A stretch of 64,000 nucleotides of DNA from Pseudomonas frederiksbergensis (lineage in GTDB: Bacteria > Pseudomonadota > Gammaproteobacteria > Pseudomonadales > Pseudomonadaceae): the NCBI RefSeq assembly GCF_003732705.1, contig NZ_MOBR01000008.1, positions 496,001 through 560,000 of the forward strand, in the 5' to 3' direction. The notes beneath the pieces were generated by a model. The model was not told the origin of the DNA and did no database searches. It saw only the letters and a list, made by a program, of their open reading frames with translations. A program made the translations under genes and the position numbers. Positions 1 through 8,834 of the stretch are shown here, in pieces. Position 1 is the first letter of the stretch. The number at the start of each line of letters is the position of its first letter.

Positions 1-2
1 CC

Positions 3-884
3 ATCATGCTGGTCAGTTGGGTCTGGCTGATGCTGGAAAACAGCCTCACGCAGCTGTTCACCCGCGTGTTCAAGCGGGAAATTCCCCAGCCGCTGCTGCG
101 CTACGCGACGCAGATGATCCATCAGGAAAGCCTGTTTTTCGTCCTGCCGTTTTTCTTCATCACCACCACTTGGAACAGTGGCCAACTGTTCTTCACCGGG
201 TTGCTGAGCATCGCGGCGCTGATCTCCATCACCGATCCGCTCTACTACAAATGGCTGGCGCCACGGCGCTGGGCGTTCCTGGCGTTGCACACCCTGACGC
301 TGTTCGCCGCCCTGCTCACCGCCCTGCCCGTCATCCTGCACCTGACCACGTCCCAGAGTTTCAAACTGGCCCTGGGCATCGCCATGCTGTTGTCGTTTCC
401 GAGCCTGGCGTCGATCTTCCCGATTCGCACCGTGCGCAACGCCCTGGCGATCCTGAGCATCACGCTCGGCATCGGCGCTCTTGGCTGGGTGCTGCGTTCG
501 TGGGTGCCGCCGGCAACGTTGTGGATGACTGACGTCGCCATCAGTACCGAAATGCAGGATCGCACCCCCGGCGACAGCCTGGACGAAGTCAGCGCCGAGC
601 AGATTCGTGGCGGCGGGCTCTACGCCTACACCGCGATCAACGCCCCGCGTGGTCTGGATGAGCGGATTTATCACGTGTGGCAGTTCAACGGTAACGAGGT
701 CGACCGCATCCCGCTGGATATTCACGGCGGGCGCAAGGAAGGCTACCGGGCCTGGACCCACAAGCAGAACTTCCCGGGCAATCCGGCAGGCAAATGGCAG
801 GTCCGCGTGTTGACCGAAGATGGCCAGGTGATCGGCGTGCTGCGCTTCGTGGTCAAGGACAGCACACCGACCAAAGAAAAGTAA
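3..884 (+). CDS. DUF5924/DUF2914 membrane protein, 5' truncated
   Basis: The reading frame is open to the left edge of the window, so the first in-frame ATG at position 6 is probably internal and the true start lies outside. The N-terminal half has several hydrophobic membrane segments. The C-terminal ~90 residues resemble DUF2914, with GLDERIYHVWQFNG and then GKWQVRVLTEDGQVIG, a soluble beta-rich domain usually placed in the periplasm. Function is unknown in the family. It ends 54 bp before the MCE transport operon on the same strand. A short inverted repeat (TTACG/CGTAA, about 897-914) lies between them, so it may be a separate transcription unit. Confidence 0.8.
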   Translation: MMLVSWVWLMLENSLTQLFTRVFKREIPQPLLRYATQMIHQESLFFVLPFFFITTTWNSGQLFFTGLLSIAALISITDPLYYKWLAPRRWAFLALHTLTLFAALLTALPVILHLTTSQSFKLALGIAMLLSFPSLASIFPIRTVRNALAILSITLGIGALGWVLRSWVPPATLWMTDVAISTEMQDRTPGDSLDEVSAEQIRGGGLYAYTAINAPRGLDERIYHVWQFNGNEVDRIPLDIHGGRKEGYRAWTHKQNFPGNPAGKWQVRVLTEDGQVIGVLRFVVKDSTPTKEK

Positions 885-938
885 TGCGGTTCGTGCTATT
901 ACGTAGCTCTGCGTAACAACCGAACAAGCACGGAGCTT

Positions 939-2087
939 ATGACCAGCAGCACAATGGCCGGCAATGCCCAGTTGGACACGTCGCACACCCCTGCTCAATT
1001 GCGGGTCACGGGTGACTGGACGCTTGCCCACTACGCTGACCTCAAGCGCCTGGGCGACAAGCTGCGCGGCCTGTACGACGACAGCACCCACATCGATCTC
1101 AACGGCCTCGGCGCCCTCGACACTGCCGGTGCATCGTTGCTGGTGGAGTTGCTGGGTTCAGAGCGCCTGGGCCGTTCGGCCGAACACCCCGAATGCACCC
1201 TCTCCAACGCCGATCGCGCGTTGCTGCAAACCGTCTACTGCTCGTTGGCTGATTTCTGTGTACCGCTCAAGGGGCCGGAAGTCGGCGTCGGCATTCAACT
1301 GTTGACCCGCATCGGTCGCGCCGTTGATGCAGTCTGGCAAGACACCCTGCAACTGCTGGGCTTTGTCGGGTTGATCCTCGAAACCATCGCCCGCAATTTG
1401 TTTCGTCCCAAGCGCTGGCGCATCACGCCGATGGTCGCGCACATCGAACAGACCGGCCTCGACGCCGCGCCCATCGTTGCCCTGCTGACCTTTCTCGTGG
1501 GTGCCGTGGTGGCGTTTCTCGGGGCGACCGTATTGGCCAGCTTCGGCGCGAGTATTTTCACCGTGGACCTGGTGGCGTTTTCGTTCCTGCGTGAGTTCGG
1601 CGTGTTGCTGACTGCGATCCTGATGGCCGGACGCACCGCCAGTGCATTCACTGCGCAGATCGGCTCGATGAAGGCCAACGAAGAAATTGACGCGATCCGC
1701 ACCCTTGGCCTCGACCCGATGGAATTGCTGGTGGTCCCACGGGTGTTGGCGCTGTTGGTGGCGCTGCCGATGCTGACCTTTCTGGCGATGATTTCCGGGA
1801 TTGTCGGTGGCGGTGTGGTTTGCGCAGTGTCGCTGGGCATTTCGCCGGCGATGTTCCTGTCGCTGCTGCAAACCGACATTGGCGTTCAGCATTTTCTGGT
1901 GGGGATCGTCAAAGCGCCGATCTTCGCGTTCCTGATTGCGGCCATCGGTTGCCTGGAAGGCTTCAAGGTCAGCGGCAGCGCCGAATCCGTCGGCGCCCAC
2001 ACCACGTCCAGCGTGGTCCAGTCGATTTTCGTGGTGATCGTGCTCGACGCCGTGGCCGCGTTGTTTTTCATGGAGATCGGCTGGTGA
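939..2087 (+). CDS. STAS-MlaE fusion, MCE lipid ABC transporter permease
   Basis: The 382-residue protein has two parts. Residues ~18-105 look like a STAS domain (strand/helix pattern around HIDLNGLGALDTAGASLLVEL), the role of MlaB in the enterobacterial Mla system. Residues ~150-382 are the MlaE/YrbE permease with about five membrane segments and the conserved GRTASAFTAQIGSMK region. It would form the inner-membrane channel of a phospholipid/lipid transporter with the ATPase downstream. The stop overlaps the GTG of the ATPase gene by 4 bp (GTGA), indicating translational coupling. RBS-like CGGAG precedes the ATG. Fusion of MlaB-like and MlaE-like parts in one chain distinguishes this operon from mlaFEDCB. 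Confidence 0.9.
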   Translation: MTSSTMAGNAQLDTSHTPAQLRVTGDWTLAHYADLKRLGDKLRGLYDDSTHIDLNGLGALDTAGASLLVELLGSERLGRSAEHPECTLSNADRALLQTVYCSLADFCVPLKGPEVGVGIQLLTRIGRAVDAVWQDTLQLLGFVGLILETIARNLFRPKRWRITPMVAHIEQTGLDAAPIVALLTFLVGAVVAFLGATVLASFGASIFTVDLVAFSFLREFGVLLTAILMAGRTASAFTAQIGSMKANEEIDAIRTLGLDPMELLVVPRVLALLVALPMLTFLAMISGIVGGGVVCAVSLGISPAMFLSLLQTDIGVQHFLVGIVKAPIFAFLIAAIGCLEGFKVSGSAESVGAHTTSSVVQSIFVVIVLDAVAALFFMEIGW

Positions 2088-2887
2088 GTCGACAACCGCG
2101 AGCGCCTTCCGAGGCGGTGATCGAAGTCCGTGGGCTGTGCAATCGCTTTGGCAGCCAGAGCGTCCACGAAAACCTCGACCTGGATTTGTACAAGGGCGAA
2201 ATCCTGGCGGTGGTCGGTGGCTCCGGCAGCGGCAAGTCGGTGTTGCTGCGCAGCATCGTCGGCTTGTGCCAACCCAGCGAAGGCGTGGTGAAAGTCTTCG
2301 GCAAGAACCTGCCGACGCTCTCCGAACACGAGCGTTCGATGGTCGAACGACGCTTCGGTGTGCTGTTCCAGAAAGGCGCGCTGTTCTCTTCGCTGACCGT
2401 GACCGAAAACGTCGCCCTGCCCCTGATCGAACACGCCGGCCTCAGCCGCGCCGACGCCGAGCACCTGGCGGCGGTGAAACTGGCATTGGCCGGGCTGCCG
2501 TTATCGGCGGCGGACAAATACCCCGCGTCCCTCTCCGGCGGCATGATCAAACGTGCCGCTCTGGCCCGGGCGTTGGCGCTGGACCCGGACATCCTGTTTC
2601 TCGACGAACCCACCGCCGGCCTCGACCCGATTGGCGCCGCGGCGTTCGATCAACTGATCCTGACCCTGCGCGATGCCTTGGGCCTGAGCGTTTTCCTGGT
2701 GACCCACGACCTCGACACGCTCTACACCATCACCGACCGGGTGGCGGTGTTGGCACAGAAGAAAGTGCTGGTGGCGGACGCCATCGACAAGGTGTCGGAA
2801 ACCGACGATCCGTGGATTCACGAATACTTCCATGGCCCTCGCGGCCGCGCGGCGCTGACCGCCGCTCAACAGTTAAACGAGGTCTGA
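2084..2887 (+). CDS. MlaF-like ABC transporter ATP-binding protein
   Basis: This is a 267-residue ABC ATPase. Walker A is GGSGSGKS (residues 45-52), the signature is LSGGM, and Walker B is ILFLDEPTAGLD followed by an H-loop LVTHDLD. It would power the STAS-MlaE permease. The open frame extends upstream to 1820, but that part lies inside the permease gene in another frame. The GTG at 2084 gives the usual N-terminus (SRQPRAPSEAVIEVRGL) and a 4-bp overlap with the preceding stop, so it is chosen as start. The MCE gene begins 1 bp after the stop. Confidence 0.92.
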   Translation: MSRQPRAPSEAVIEVRGLCNRFGSQSVHENLDLDLYKGEILAVVGGSGSGKSVLLRSIVGLCQPSEGVVKVFGKNLPTLSEHERSMVERRFGVLFQKGALFSSLTVTENVALPLIEHAGLSRADAEHLAAVKLALAGLPLSAADKYPASLSGGMIKRAALARALALDPDILFLDEPTAGLDPIGAAAFDQLILTLRDALGLSVFLVTHDLDTLYTITDRVAVLAQKKVLVADAIDKVSETDDPWIHEYFHGPRGRAALTAAQQLNEV

Positions 2888-2888
2888 C

Positions 2889-3827
2889 ATGGAAACCCGA
2901 GCCCATCATGTACTGATCGGCCTGTTCACCGTGATTGTGGTGGCGGGCGCCCTGCTCTTCGGCTTGTGGCTGGCCAAGTCCAGCGTCGACACCGAGTTCA
3001 AGGACTACGAAATCGTCTTCAACGAGGCGGTCAGCGGTTTGTCCAAGGGCAGCGCCGTGCAGTACAGCGGGATCAAGGTCGGTGACGTGGTGTCCCTGCG
3101 CCTGGACCCGAAGGACCCGCGCCGGGTGCTGGCGCGGATTCGCCTCGGTGGCGAGACGCCGATCAAGGAAGACACCCAGGCCAAACTGGCGCTGACCGGG
3201 ATCACTGGCACTTCGATCATCCAGCTCAGCGGCGGCACGCCGCAAAGTCCCAAGCTGCGCGGCAAGGACGGTGAGTTGCCGACGATCATCGCCGCGCCCT
3301 CGCCTATCGCCCGGCTGCTGAATGACAGCAACGACTTGATGGCTGGCGTGAGTACGCTGATGCACAACGCTAACCTGATGTTTTCGGCGGAAAACATCGA
3401 GCGCATCAGCAACACCCTCGAACACCTGGAGCAAACCACCGGCACCATCGCCGAACAACGGGGTGATATTCGCCAGGCCATGCAACAACTGGCGTCGATC
3501 GGCAAACAGGCCAGCGCCACCCTCGAGCAAACCACCGCGCTGATGCGCAACGCCAACGGCTTGCTCAACGATCAGGGCAAGCAGATGTTCGGCAGCGCCG
3601 GCCAAGCCATGAAGTCGCTGGAACAGACCACTGCGACCATCGACAAACTGCTGACCACCAACCAGGATTCCCTCAACAGTGGCATGCAGGGCCTCAATGG
3701 CCTGGCCCCGGCGGTGCGTGAACTGCGCGATACGCTGAGTTCGCTGCGGGCGATTTCCCAGCGACTGGAAGCCAACCCCAGCGGTTACCTGCTGGGCAGC
3801 GACAAGAACAAGGAATTCACGCCATGA
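2889..3827 (+). CDS. MlaD-like MCE domain protein
   Basis: The 312-residue protein has one N-terminal membrane anchor (VLIGLFTVIVVAGALLFGLWL), then an MCE domain at about residues 38-117 with the VQYSGIKVGDV motif. A long helical region follows from ~150, rich in Gln, Thr and Leu (repeated LEQTT). MCE proteins form hexameric rings that carry lipids across the periplasm. This one would sit on the permease/ATPase encoded just upstream. The 3' end overlaps the lipoprotein gene by 4 bp (ATGA), so the four genes read as one operon. Confidence 0.92.
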   Translation: METRAHHVLIGLFTVIVVAGALLFGLWLAKSSVDTEFKDYEIVFNEAVSGLSKGSAVQYSGIKVGDVVSLRLDPKDPRRVLARIRLGGETPIKEDTQAKLALTGITGTSIIQLSGGTPQSPKLRGKDGELPTIIAAPSPIARLLNDSNDLMAGVSTLMHNANLMFSAENIERISNTLEHLEQTTGTIAEQRGDIRQAMQQLASIGKQASATLEQTTALMRNANGLLNDQGKQMFGSAGQAMKSLEQTTATIDKLLTTNQDSLNSGMQGLNGLAPAVRELRDTLSSLRAISQRLEANPSGYLLGSDKNKEFTP

Positions 3828-4450
3828 AGCTGACTCACCTCGCCCTCCTCGCCGGTTTTGCCCTGGTCAGCGCGTGCTCGATCCTGCCCAAGGCCGAGCC
3901 GTCCGATGTTTATCGGTTACCCTCGACACAGAGTGCTTCTGCGGCCAGTCATGGCACGCCGCAACATTGGTCGCTGCGCCTGGCCAAACCCCAGGCCAGC
4001 GAGGCGTTGAACAGCCCGAAAATCGCGGTCATTCCTCAGGGTGACTTGATCAGCAGCTACAAGGCATCGCGCTGGAGCGATCCGGCGCCGGTGCTGCTGC
4101 GTAATCGATTGCTGGATGGGTTCCAGCGCGATGGGCGGGTGTCGTTGTTGAGCACCGATGACAGTAACTTCCAGGCGGATCTGGAACTGGGCGGCAACCT
4201 GCAAGCGTTCCAGACCGAGTACCAAGGCCCGAACGCCAGCGTGGTCGTGCGCCTGGATGCGTTGCTGGTGCGCGGTTATGACCAGCGAATCCTCGCCAGC
4301 CGCCGCTTTGAAGTACGCCAGCCGTTGAGCGATGTGAAGGTGCCGGCGGTGGTTGTCGGGTTTGGCCAGGCGAGCGATCAGTTGACGGCGCAGGTGGTGG
4401 CTTGGGCGGTGGAGCAAGGGCAGAAAGTCGCGCCGCCACTGCGACCTTAA
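3824..4450 (+). CDS. ABC-type transport auxiliary lipoprotein (PqiC/DUF330-like)
   Basis: The 208-residue protein starts with a lipoprotein signal peptide ending in a lipobox (LVSACS, Cys18). The mature part resembles the ABC-type transport auxiliary lipoprotein family (PqiC/YmbA), with motifs such as LAKPQASEALNSPKIAVIP and YKASRWSDPAPVLLRNRLLDGF. It probably acts at the outer membrane or periplasm as the last component of the MCE system encoded immediately upstream, with a 4-bp overlap. A perfect REP palindrome follows 17 bp after the stop. Confidence 0.88.
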   Translation: MKLTHLALLAGFALVSACSILPKAEPSDVYRLPSTQSASAASHGTPQHWSLRLAKPQASEALNSPKIAVIPQGDLISSYKASRWSDPAPVLLRNRLLDGFQRDGRVSLLSTDDSNFQADLELGGNLQAFQTEYQGPNASVVVRLDALLVRGYDQRILASRRFEVRQPLSDVKVPAVVVGFGQASDQLTAQVVAWAVEQGQKVAPPLRP

Positions 4451-4467
4451 AGCCAAATTTGGACCCG

Positions 4468-4557
4468 TGTGGGAGCGAGCCTGCTCGCGAATGCGGTGTA
4501 TCAGTCCACATCAATGCTGAATGACACACCGCATTCGCGAGCAGGCTCGCTCCCACA
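4468..4557. repeat. Paired REP palindrome (TGTGGGAGCG...GCTCGCGA class)
   Basis: Two perfectly complementary 32-nt arms (4468-4499 and 4526-4557) flank a 26-nt spacer, each arm containing the REP core GAGCCTGCTCGCGA. It lies between the convergent ends of the MCE lipoprotein gene and the nucleoside-recognition gene. Such inverted REP pairs are typical of fluorescent pseudomonads and are thought to be mobilised by RAYT enzymes. They can also serve as mRNA 3'-end structures. Confidence 0.92.
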
Positions 4558-4587
4558 GGGTTTTTACTTCACAGGAGGTTCTCTGGT

Positions 4588-5817
4588 TTAACCGAAGAAC
4601 CAGTAGCAAACCCCAATCGCACCCAGCACCCCGGCCAGTTCCGCCAGCAACGCACATCCCACCGCATGCCGCGCGCGCTGAATCCCTACCGCACCGAAGT
4701 ACACCGCCAGTACATAGAACGTGGTTTCAGTACTGCCCTGAATCGTCGCCGCCACCAGCGCCGGGAAGCTGTCGACCCCGGAGGTCTTCATGGTTTCGAT
4801 CAGCATCGCCCGGGCGGCGCTGCCGGAGAACGGCTTGACCATTGCGGTCGGCAGCGCATCGACGAAGCGTGTGTCCCAACCGGCCCACTCCACCAGATGC
4901 CGAATTCCGTCCAGACCGAAGTCCAACGCCCCGGACGCCCGCAGTACGCCGACCGCACACAGCATCGCCACCAGGTACGGCAACAGATTCTTGGCGACAT
5001 CGAAGCCTTCTTTGGCGCCTTCGACAAATGCTTCGTAGACCTTCACCTTACGCAACGCGCCAATGATCAGGAACAGCATGATCAGGCCGAACAGCGTCAG
5101 GTTGCCGAGGATCGAAGACAGGCCCGCCAGCGCGGTGGCTGAGAGCGTCGCCAGCAGCGCCATGAAGCCACCCAGTGCCAAGGCGCCGGGAATCAGATAC
5201 GCAAGCACCACCGGGTCCCACAGGCGCAGGCGTTGCATGAATGCCACGGACAACAGGCCAACGATGGTCGAGCAACTGGTGGCGAGCAGGATCGGCAGGA
5301 ACACCAGCGTCGGGTCGGGCGCGCCTTGCTGGGCGCGGTACATGAAGATCGTCACCGGCAGCAGGGTCAGGGACGAGGCGTTGAGCACCAGGAACAGGAT
5401 CTGCGCGTTGCTGGCCACCGTGGCGCTGGGGTTGAGCTCTTGCAGCGCCTTCATGGCTTTAAGGCCGATGGGCGTGGCGGCGTTGTCGAGGCCCAGGCCG
5501 TTGGCCGCAAAGTTGAGGGTGATCAGGCCGATGGCCGGGTGACCGGGCGGCACTTCCGGCATCAGGCGCAGGAACAGCGGGCCCAGCGCCTTGGCCAGCC
5601 AATCGACGATCCCGGCCTTCTCGGCGATCCGCAGAAAGCCCAGCCACAGGGTCAGGGTGCCGAACAGCAGGACCATGACCTCCACCGACAACTTGGCCAT
5701 GGCGAAGATACTTTCCACCATCGCCGCGAAGATCCCGGCGTTGCCGCCGATCAGCCACTGCGCCAGCGCCGACACGGCTGCCACGATGAAGAAGCCAAGC
5801 CACAGGCCATTGAGCAT
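4588..5817 (-). CDS. Nucleoside-recognition (SpmA/SpmB-like) membrane protein
   Basis: This 409-residue polytopic membrane protein has two related halves of the nucleoside-recognition (Gate) type. Half one carries PPGHPAIGLITLNFAANGLGLDNAATPIGLKAM and half two PFSGSAARAMLIETM, matching the SpmA-SpmB arrangement seen in Bacillus spore maturation proteins. In pseudomonads the substrate and role are unknown, and no sporulation function should be inferred. ATG at 5817 is the only good start. It is encoded downstream of gltP on the same strand, but a hairpin and a REP pair separate them, so co-transcription is unlikely. Confidence 0.85.
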   Translation of the reverse strand: MLNGLWLGFFIVAAVSALAQWLIGGNAGIFAAMVESIFAMAKLSVEVMVLLFGTLTLWLGFLRIAEKAGIVDWLAKALGPLFLRLMPEVPPGHPAIGLITLNFAANGLGLDNAATPIGLKAMKALQELNPSATVASNAQILFLVLNASSLTLLPVTIFMYRAQQGAPDPTLVFLPILLATSCSTIVGLLSVAFMQRLRLWDPVVLAYLIPGALALGGFMALLATLSATALAGLSSILGNLTLFGLIMLFLIIGALRKVKVYEAFVEGAKEGFDVAKNLLPYLVAMLCAVGVLRASGALDFGLDGIRHLVEWAGWDTRFVDALPTAMVKPFSGSAARAMLIETMKTSGVDSFPALVAATIQGSTETTFYVLAVYFGAVGIQRARHAVGCALLAELAGVLGAIGVCYWFFG

Positions 5818-5871
5818 CAGTTAAATCCCCCGAAGAATGCGGCGAATGATAGCGGGGTCGCCAGAAACGAC

Positions 5872-5895
5872 AAACCCCGGATTTCTCCGGGGTTT
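5872..5895. terminator. Hairpin terminator between gltP and the SpmA/B-like gene
   Basis: A 9-bp perfect stem AAACCCCGG/CCGGGGTTT encloses a 6-nt loop. On the minus strand it is followed by T-rich sequence (TTTGTCGTTT), so it may end gltP transcription or, in part, insulate the next gene. It lies 55 bp upstream of the minus-strand SpmA/B-like start. Confidence 0.6.
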
Positions 5896-5926
5896 GGTTT
5901 GACGAGCACAGAGGGCACCTGCGCCC

Positions 5927-6033
5927 TGTAGGAGCGAGCGGTGCGACGATTCGACTTGCCCGCGAAGGCGGCGTGTCAGTCAACACAGATGTTGAATGTA
6001 CCGGCCTCTTCGCGGGCAAGCCTCGCTCCTACA
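5927..6033. repeat. REP pair with an expanded left arm
   Basis: The right arm (about 6009-6033) is the standard TGTAGGAGCGAGGCTTGCCCGCGA unit in reverse complement. The left arm keeps both ends (TGTAGGAGCGAG and CTTGCCCGCGAAGG) but has extra bases (CGGTGCGACGATTCGA) in the middle. The pair sits just after the gltP stop. Confidence 0.8.
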
Positions 6034-6090
6034 GACATCCAGGCGCCGCGGTCTATCAGGTAGACCGCGTCATCGTTGATCGCGGTGTAA

Positions 6091-7422
6091 TCAGCTCTTG
6101 GAGATTTCACCCGCCGGCAATTTTTCCTTGCTGCGCCAGTGCGGCAGGGAGTTCCAGTAGCGCTCGCCCTTGGCGTCGTCGTACATGCCTTCCCAGCGGG
6201 AGATAACCAGCACGGCCAAGGCATTGCCGATCACGTTCAATGCGGTACGGGCCATGTCCATGATGCGGTCGACACCGGCAATGAACGCCAGGCCTTCCAG
6301 CGGAATCCCCACACTGCCCAGGGTGGCCAGCAGCACCACGAAGGACACACCCGGTACGCCGGCGATGCCTTTGGAGGTGACCATCAGCGTCAGCACCAGC
6401 AGCAATTGCTGGCTGATCGACAGGTCGATGCCGTAGAGCTGGGCGATGAAGATCGCCGCGATGCTCTGGTACAGGGTCGAACCGTCGAGGTTGAACGAGT
6501 AACCGGTCGGCACCACGAAGCTGCAAATGGCTTTCGGTGCGCCGTAGGCTTCCATTTTCTCGATCACGCGCGGCAGCACGGTTTCGGAACTGGCGGTGGA
6601 GTAAGCCAGCACCAGCTCATCCTTGAAGATGCGCATCAGCTTGATCACCGAGAAGCCGAACAGCTTGGCGATCAGGCCCAGCACCACGAAGGCGAAGAAG
6701 GCGATGGCGAAGTAAACCAGCACCACCAGTTTGGCCAGCGGCAGCAGCGAGGCGAAACCGAAGTTGGCCACCGTCACCGCGATCAGGGCGAACACGCCGA
6801 TCGGGGCGTAGTTCATGATCATGTGGGTGACTTTGAACATGCTCTCGGACACGCCCTGGAACATCTTCACCAGCGGCTCGCGCAGGTCCGATTGCAGGCT
6901 CGACAGACCGAGACCGAACAACACGGAGAAGAAGATGATCGGCAGCATTTCGCCGCGAGCCATGGCCGCGAAGATGTTCGACGGGATCAGGTTGAGGATG
7001 GTTTCGATGAACGCGTGTTCATGCTGAACCTCGGCGGCCGTCGCCTGGTACTTGGAAATATCCACCGTACCCAGGGTGCTCATGTCGATGCCGGTGCCCG
7101 GATGGACCACGTTCGCCAGCACCAGACCGACCAGAATGGCGATGGTGGTCACGACTTCGAAGTAAAGGATGGTTTTGAGGCCGATGCGCCCGAGCTTCTT
7201 CGCGTCACCGACGCCAGCGATACCCACCACCAGCGAAGAGATCACGATCGGGATCACGATCATCTTGATCAGACGGATAAAGATATCGCCCGCAGGTTGC
7301 AGGACGTTGCTGATCCACCAGGCTTTTTCGGCACTGAAATGGTTGAGCAGCGCACCGATTGCAATCCCCAATACCAGACCGATGAGGATCTGCCAGGCGA
7401 GGCTAAGCTTTGCCTTCTTCAT
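6091..7422 (-). CDS. gltP: Glutamate/aspartate:proton symporter GltP
   Basis: The 443-residue dicarboxylate/amino acid:cation symporter (DAACS) has eight or so membrane helices and the family hallmarks: the serine-rich hairpin TASSETVLPRVIEKM, the second hairpin VTSKGIAGVPGVSF and the NLDGSTLY motif of TM7. It imports acidic amino acids or C4-dicarboxylates across the inner membrane. A long gene-free region lies upstream. It contains a perfect palindrome and direct repeats that may be operator sites. The choice between gltP and close relatives is by overall resemblance. Confidence 0.88.
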   Translation of the reverse strand: MKKAKLSLAWQILIGLVLGIAIGALLNHFSAEKAWWISNVLQPAGDIFIRLIKMIVIPIVISSLVVGIAGVGDAKKLGRIGLKTILYFEVVTTIAILVGLVLANVVHPGTGIDMSTLGTVDISKYQATAAEVQHEHAFIETILNLIPSNIFAAMARGEMLPIIFFSVLFGLGLSSLQSDLREPLVKMFQGVSESMFKVTHMIMNYAPIGVFALIAVTVANFGFASLLPLAKLVVLVYFAIAFFAFVVLGLIAKLFGFSVIKLMRIFKDELVLAYSTASSETVLPRVIEKMEAYGAPKAICSFVVPTGYSFNLDGSTLYQSIAAIFIAQLYGIDLSISQQLLLVLTLMVTSKGIAGVPGVSFVVLLATLGSVGIPLEGLAFIAGVDRIMDMARTALNVIGNALAVLVISRWEGMYDDAKGERYWNSLPHWRSKEKLPAGEISKS

Positions 7423-8121
7423 ATCATTACCCTTACTTCAGTTTGACTCGGGCAGATGCGCGAACTGGAACGCTCAGTGGCGGAAAAGTTTGTGCATCTG
7501 CCCCCGTATAAGGTGCCCGCAAGCGCGTATTGACGGCTCTTCGGCAGGCGAAAAAAGGCGCAACTATTCCGATGCAAGGAAGCGACGTCTAATGCCGTAA
7601 ACGCCTACCCTATGCCGAATCGGCATGAGCTTTTTCAAATGAAACTGGCGTCCCAACCGGTTCGAATACGACATTTCGGCAGGCATAAGTGCCGTGAACC
7701 GGCCATTTCAGAGCAGATTGGTTATTTTTTAAACAGTTGAATTCATAGCAAAACTTGGGAAAAAGCCTACGTTTGATGGCGAAAACTCTTACGTCGAAAG
7801 TCGGAGGTTTCTCGATATACGGTCGTGAAGAAACACCGCGAAACGGTTTTGCGGGAAATATGCAGCAGAAGGGAATGAGCGAAGTGCTCTAGATCAACGT
7901 TTTGCACGTTGAAGCTCTTCGCAAGTCCGTCGCGCCACTCGGGGCCGGCGAACTTGCGTCGCAGCTTTATACCTGACCCGGCCCTTGCGCAAGCACTCCA
8001 TGTGCCCGTAGGTCACTCCGACCCTGAAACAGTCAGAACGTCCCGACCCCTTGGTCATGCGCCTGCCTTCCTCGGGTGGCGCAGTGGAGAGAAGCAAGGC
8101 TGCTCCTCTTTTGTTTCAAAC
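7423..8121. other. 699-bp gene-poor region between gltP and the ivy-like gene
   Basis: No convincing gene was found. It holds the gltP promoter region and the 3' flank of the lysozyme-inhibitor gene. Visible signals are a 15-bp palindrome ATGCCGA-A-TCGGCAT (7612-7626), two copies of TTCGGCAGGC (7540-7549 and 7675-7684), and an imperfect 19-bp palindrome CCGCGAAAC-G-GTTTTGCGG (7836-7854). A basic 54-codon ORF lies on the minus strand at 7894-8058. Confidence 0.6.
7894..8058 (-). CDS. Possible small basic ORF, unrecognised
   Basis: An internal ATG at 8058 opens a 54-residue frame rich in Arg and Lys (MTKGSGRSDCFRVG...), ending QRAKR. It has no recognised domain, and a neighbouring frame on the opposite strand is also open, so this could be chance. 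It lies between the end of the ivy-like gene and gltP, in the same orientation as both. Low confidence. Confidence 0.2.
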   Translation of the reverse strand: MTKGSGRSDCFRVGVTYGHMECLRKGRVRYKAATQVRRPRVARRTCEELQRAKR

Positions 8122-8586
8122 TCAGTACCAGTTCGGATCTTTTTTCAGCGTTTCCTTTAACAGATTTTGCATGCCTTCATCAGGCTTCCCGAGGAAGCGG
8201 TAATCGGCATGGCGCGTCGGTGACTTGTCGGCGGGCAGACCCGCTGGCACTTGCACCCACATCGCATACGCATCTTTCTTGTCGAGACTGAATGCAACGA
8301 TCAAGCGATTGCTCAGGCAGGTGTCCTGTTTTTCACACAACGGCCCGACCAGATATCCATCGCCATCTTCAGTAACGGCATTCATTTGGTCAGAGGTACC
8401 GGTCAGGTTCATCACCCATTCCGGCAGACGCTCTTCCTTCTTGACGACCTTTGTCCATGTTTCACGGTACTGCGGGTCAGAGCTCAGCAGCTCGTTGACC
8501 CGCGCCTGGCCGTCATTGGCCGCTATCGCCATGGCACTACCGCCCAGAAGCAGGGCGGCTGCCAGTGTCTTAAACAAAACGCTCAT
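8122..8586 (-). CDS. Ivy-family C-type lysozyme inhibitor
   Basis: The 154-residue protein has a Sec signal peptide (cleavage near AMA-IAAND). Its mature part matches the inhibitor of vertebrate lysozyme (Ivy) family. The inhibitory loop is a short disulfide-bounded segment, seen here as CEKQDTC (Cys84-Cys90), corresponding to CKPHDC of E. coli Ivy. It would bind lysozyme in the periplasm and protect peptidoglycan. It lies 2 bp after the DUF1328 gene and is probably co-transcribed with it. The same neighbourhood (ivy homologue next to algB-kinB) occurs in P. aeruginosa. Confidence 0.85.
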   Translation of the reverse strand: MSVLFKTLAAALLLGGSAMAIAANDGQARVNELLSSDPQYRETWTKVVKKEERLPEWVMNLTGTSDQMNAVTEDGDGYLVGPLCEKQDTCLSNRLIVAFSLDKKDAYAMWVQVPAGLPADKSPTRHADYRFLGKPDEGMQNLLKETLKKDPNWY

Positions 8587-8588
8587 AT

Positions 8589-8834
<246 letters not shown>

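Noticed and set aside
4441..4600. Repeat cluster as a possible CRISPR array
   Set aside because: The units are inverted pairs with a single spacer, not direct repeats with regular unique spacers, and no cas genes are present. They are REP elements.
6139..7446. 435-codon open frame on the plus strand
   Set aside because: It is antisense to gltP, with a composition dominated by His, Gln, Asp and Arg and no recognisable domain.
7423..7560. Sigma-54 promoter for gltP
   Set aside because: No GG-N10-GC element with reasonable flanks was found on the minus strand in this segment.
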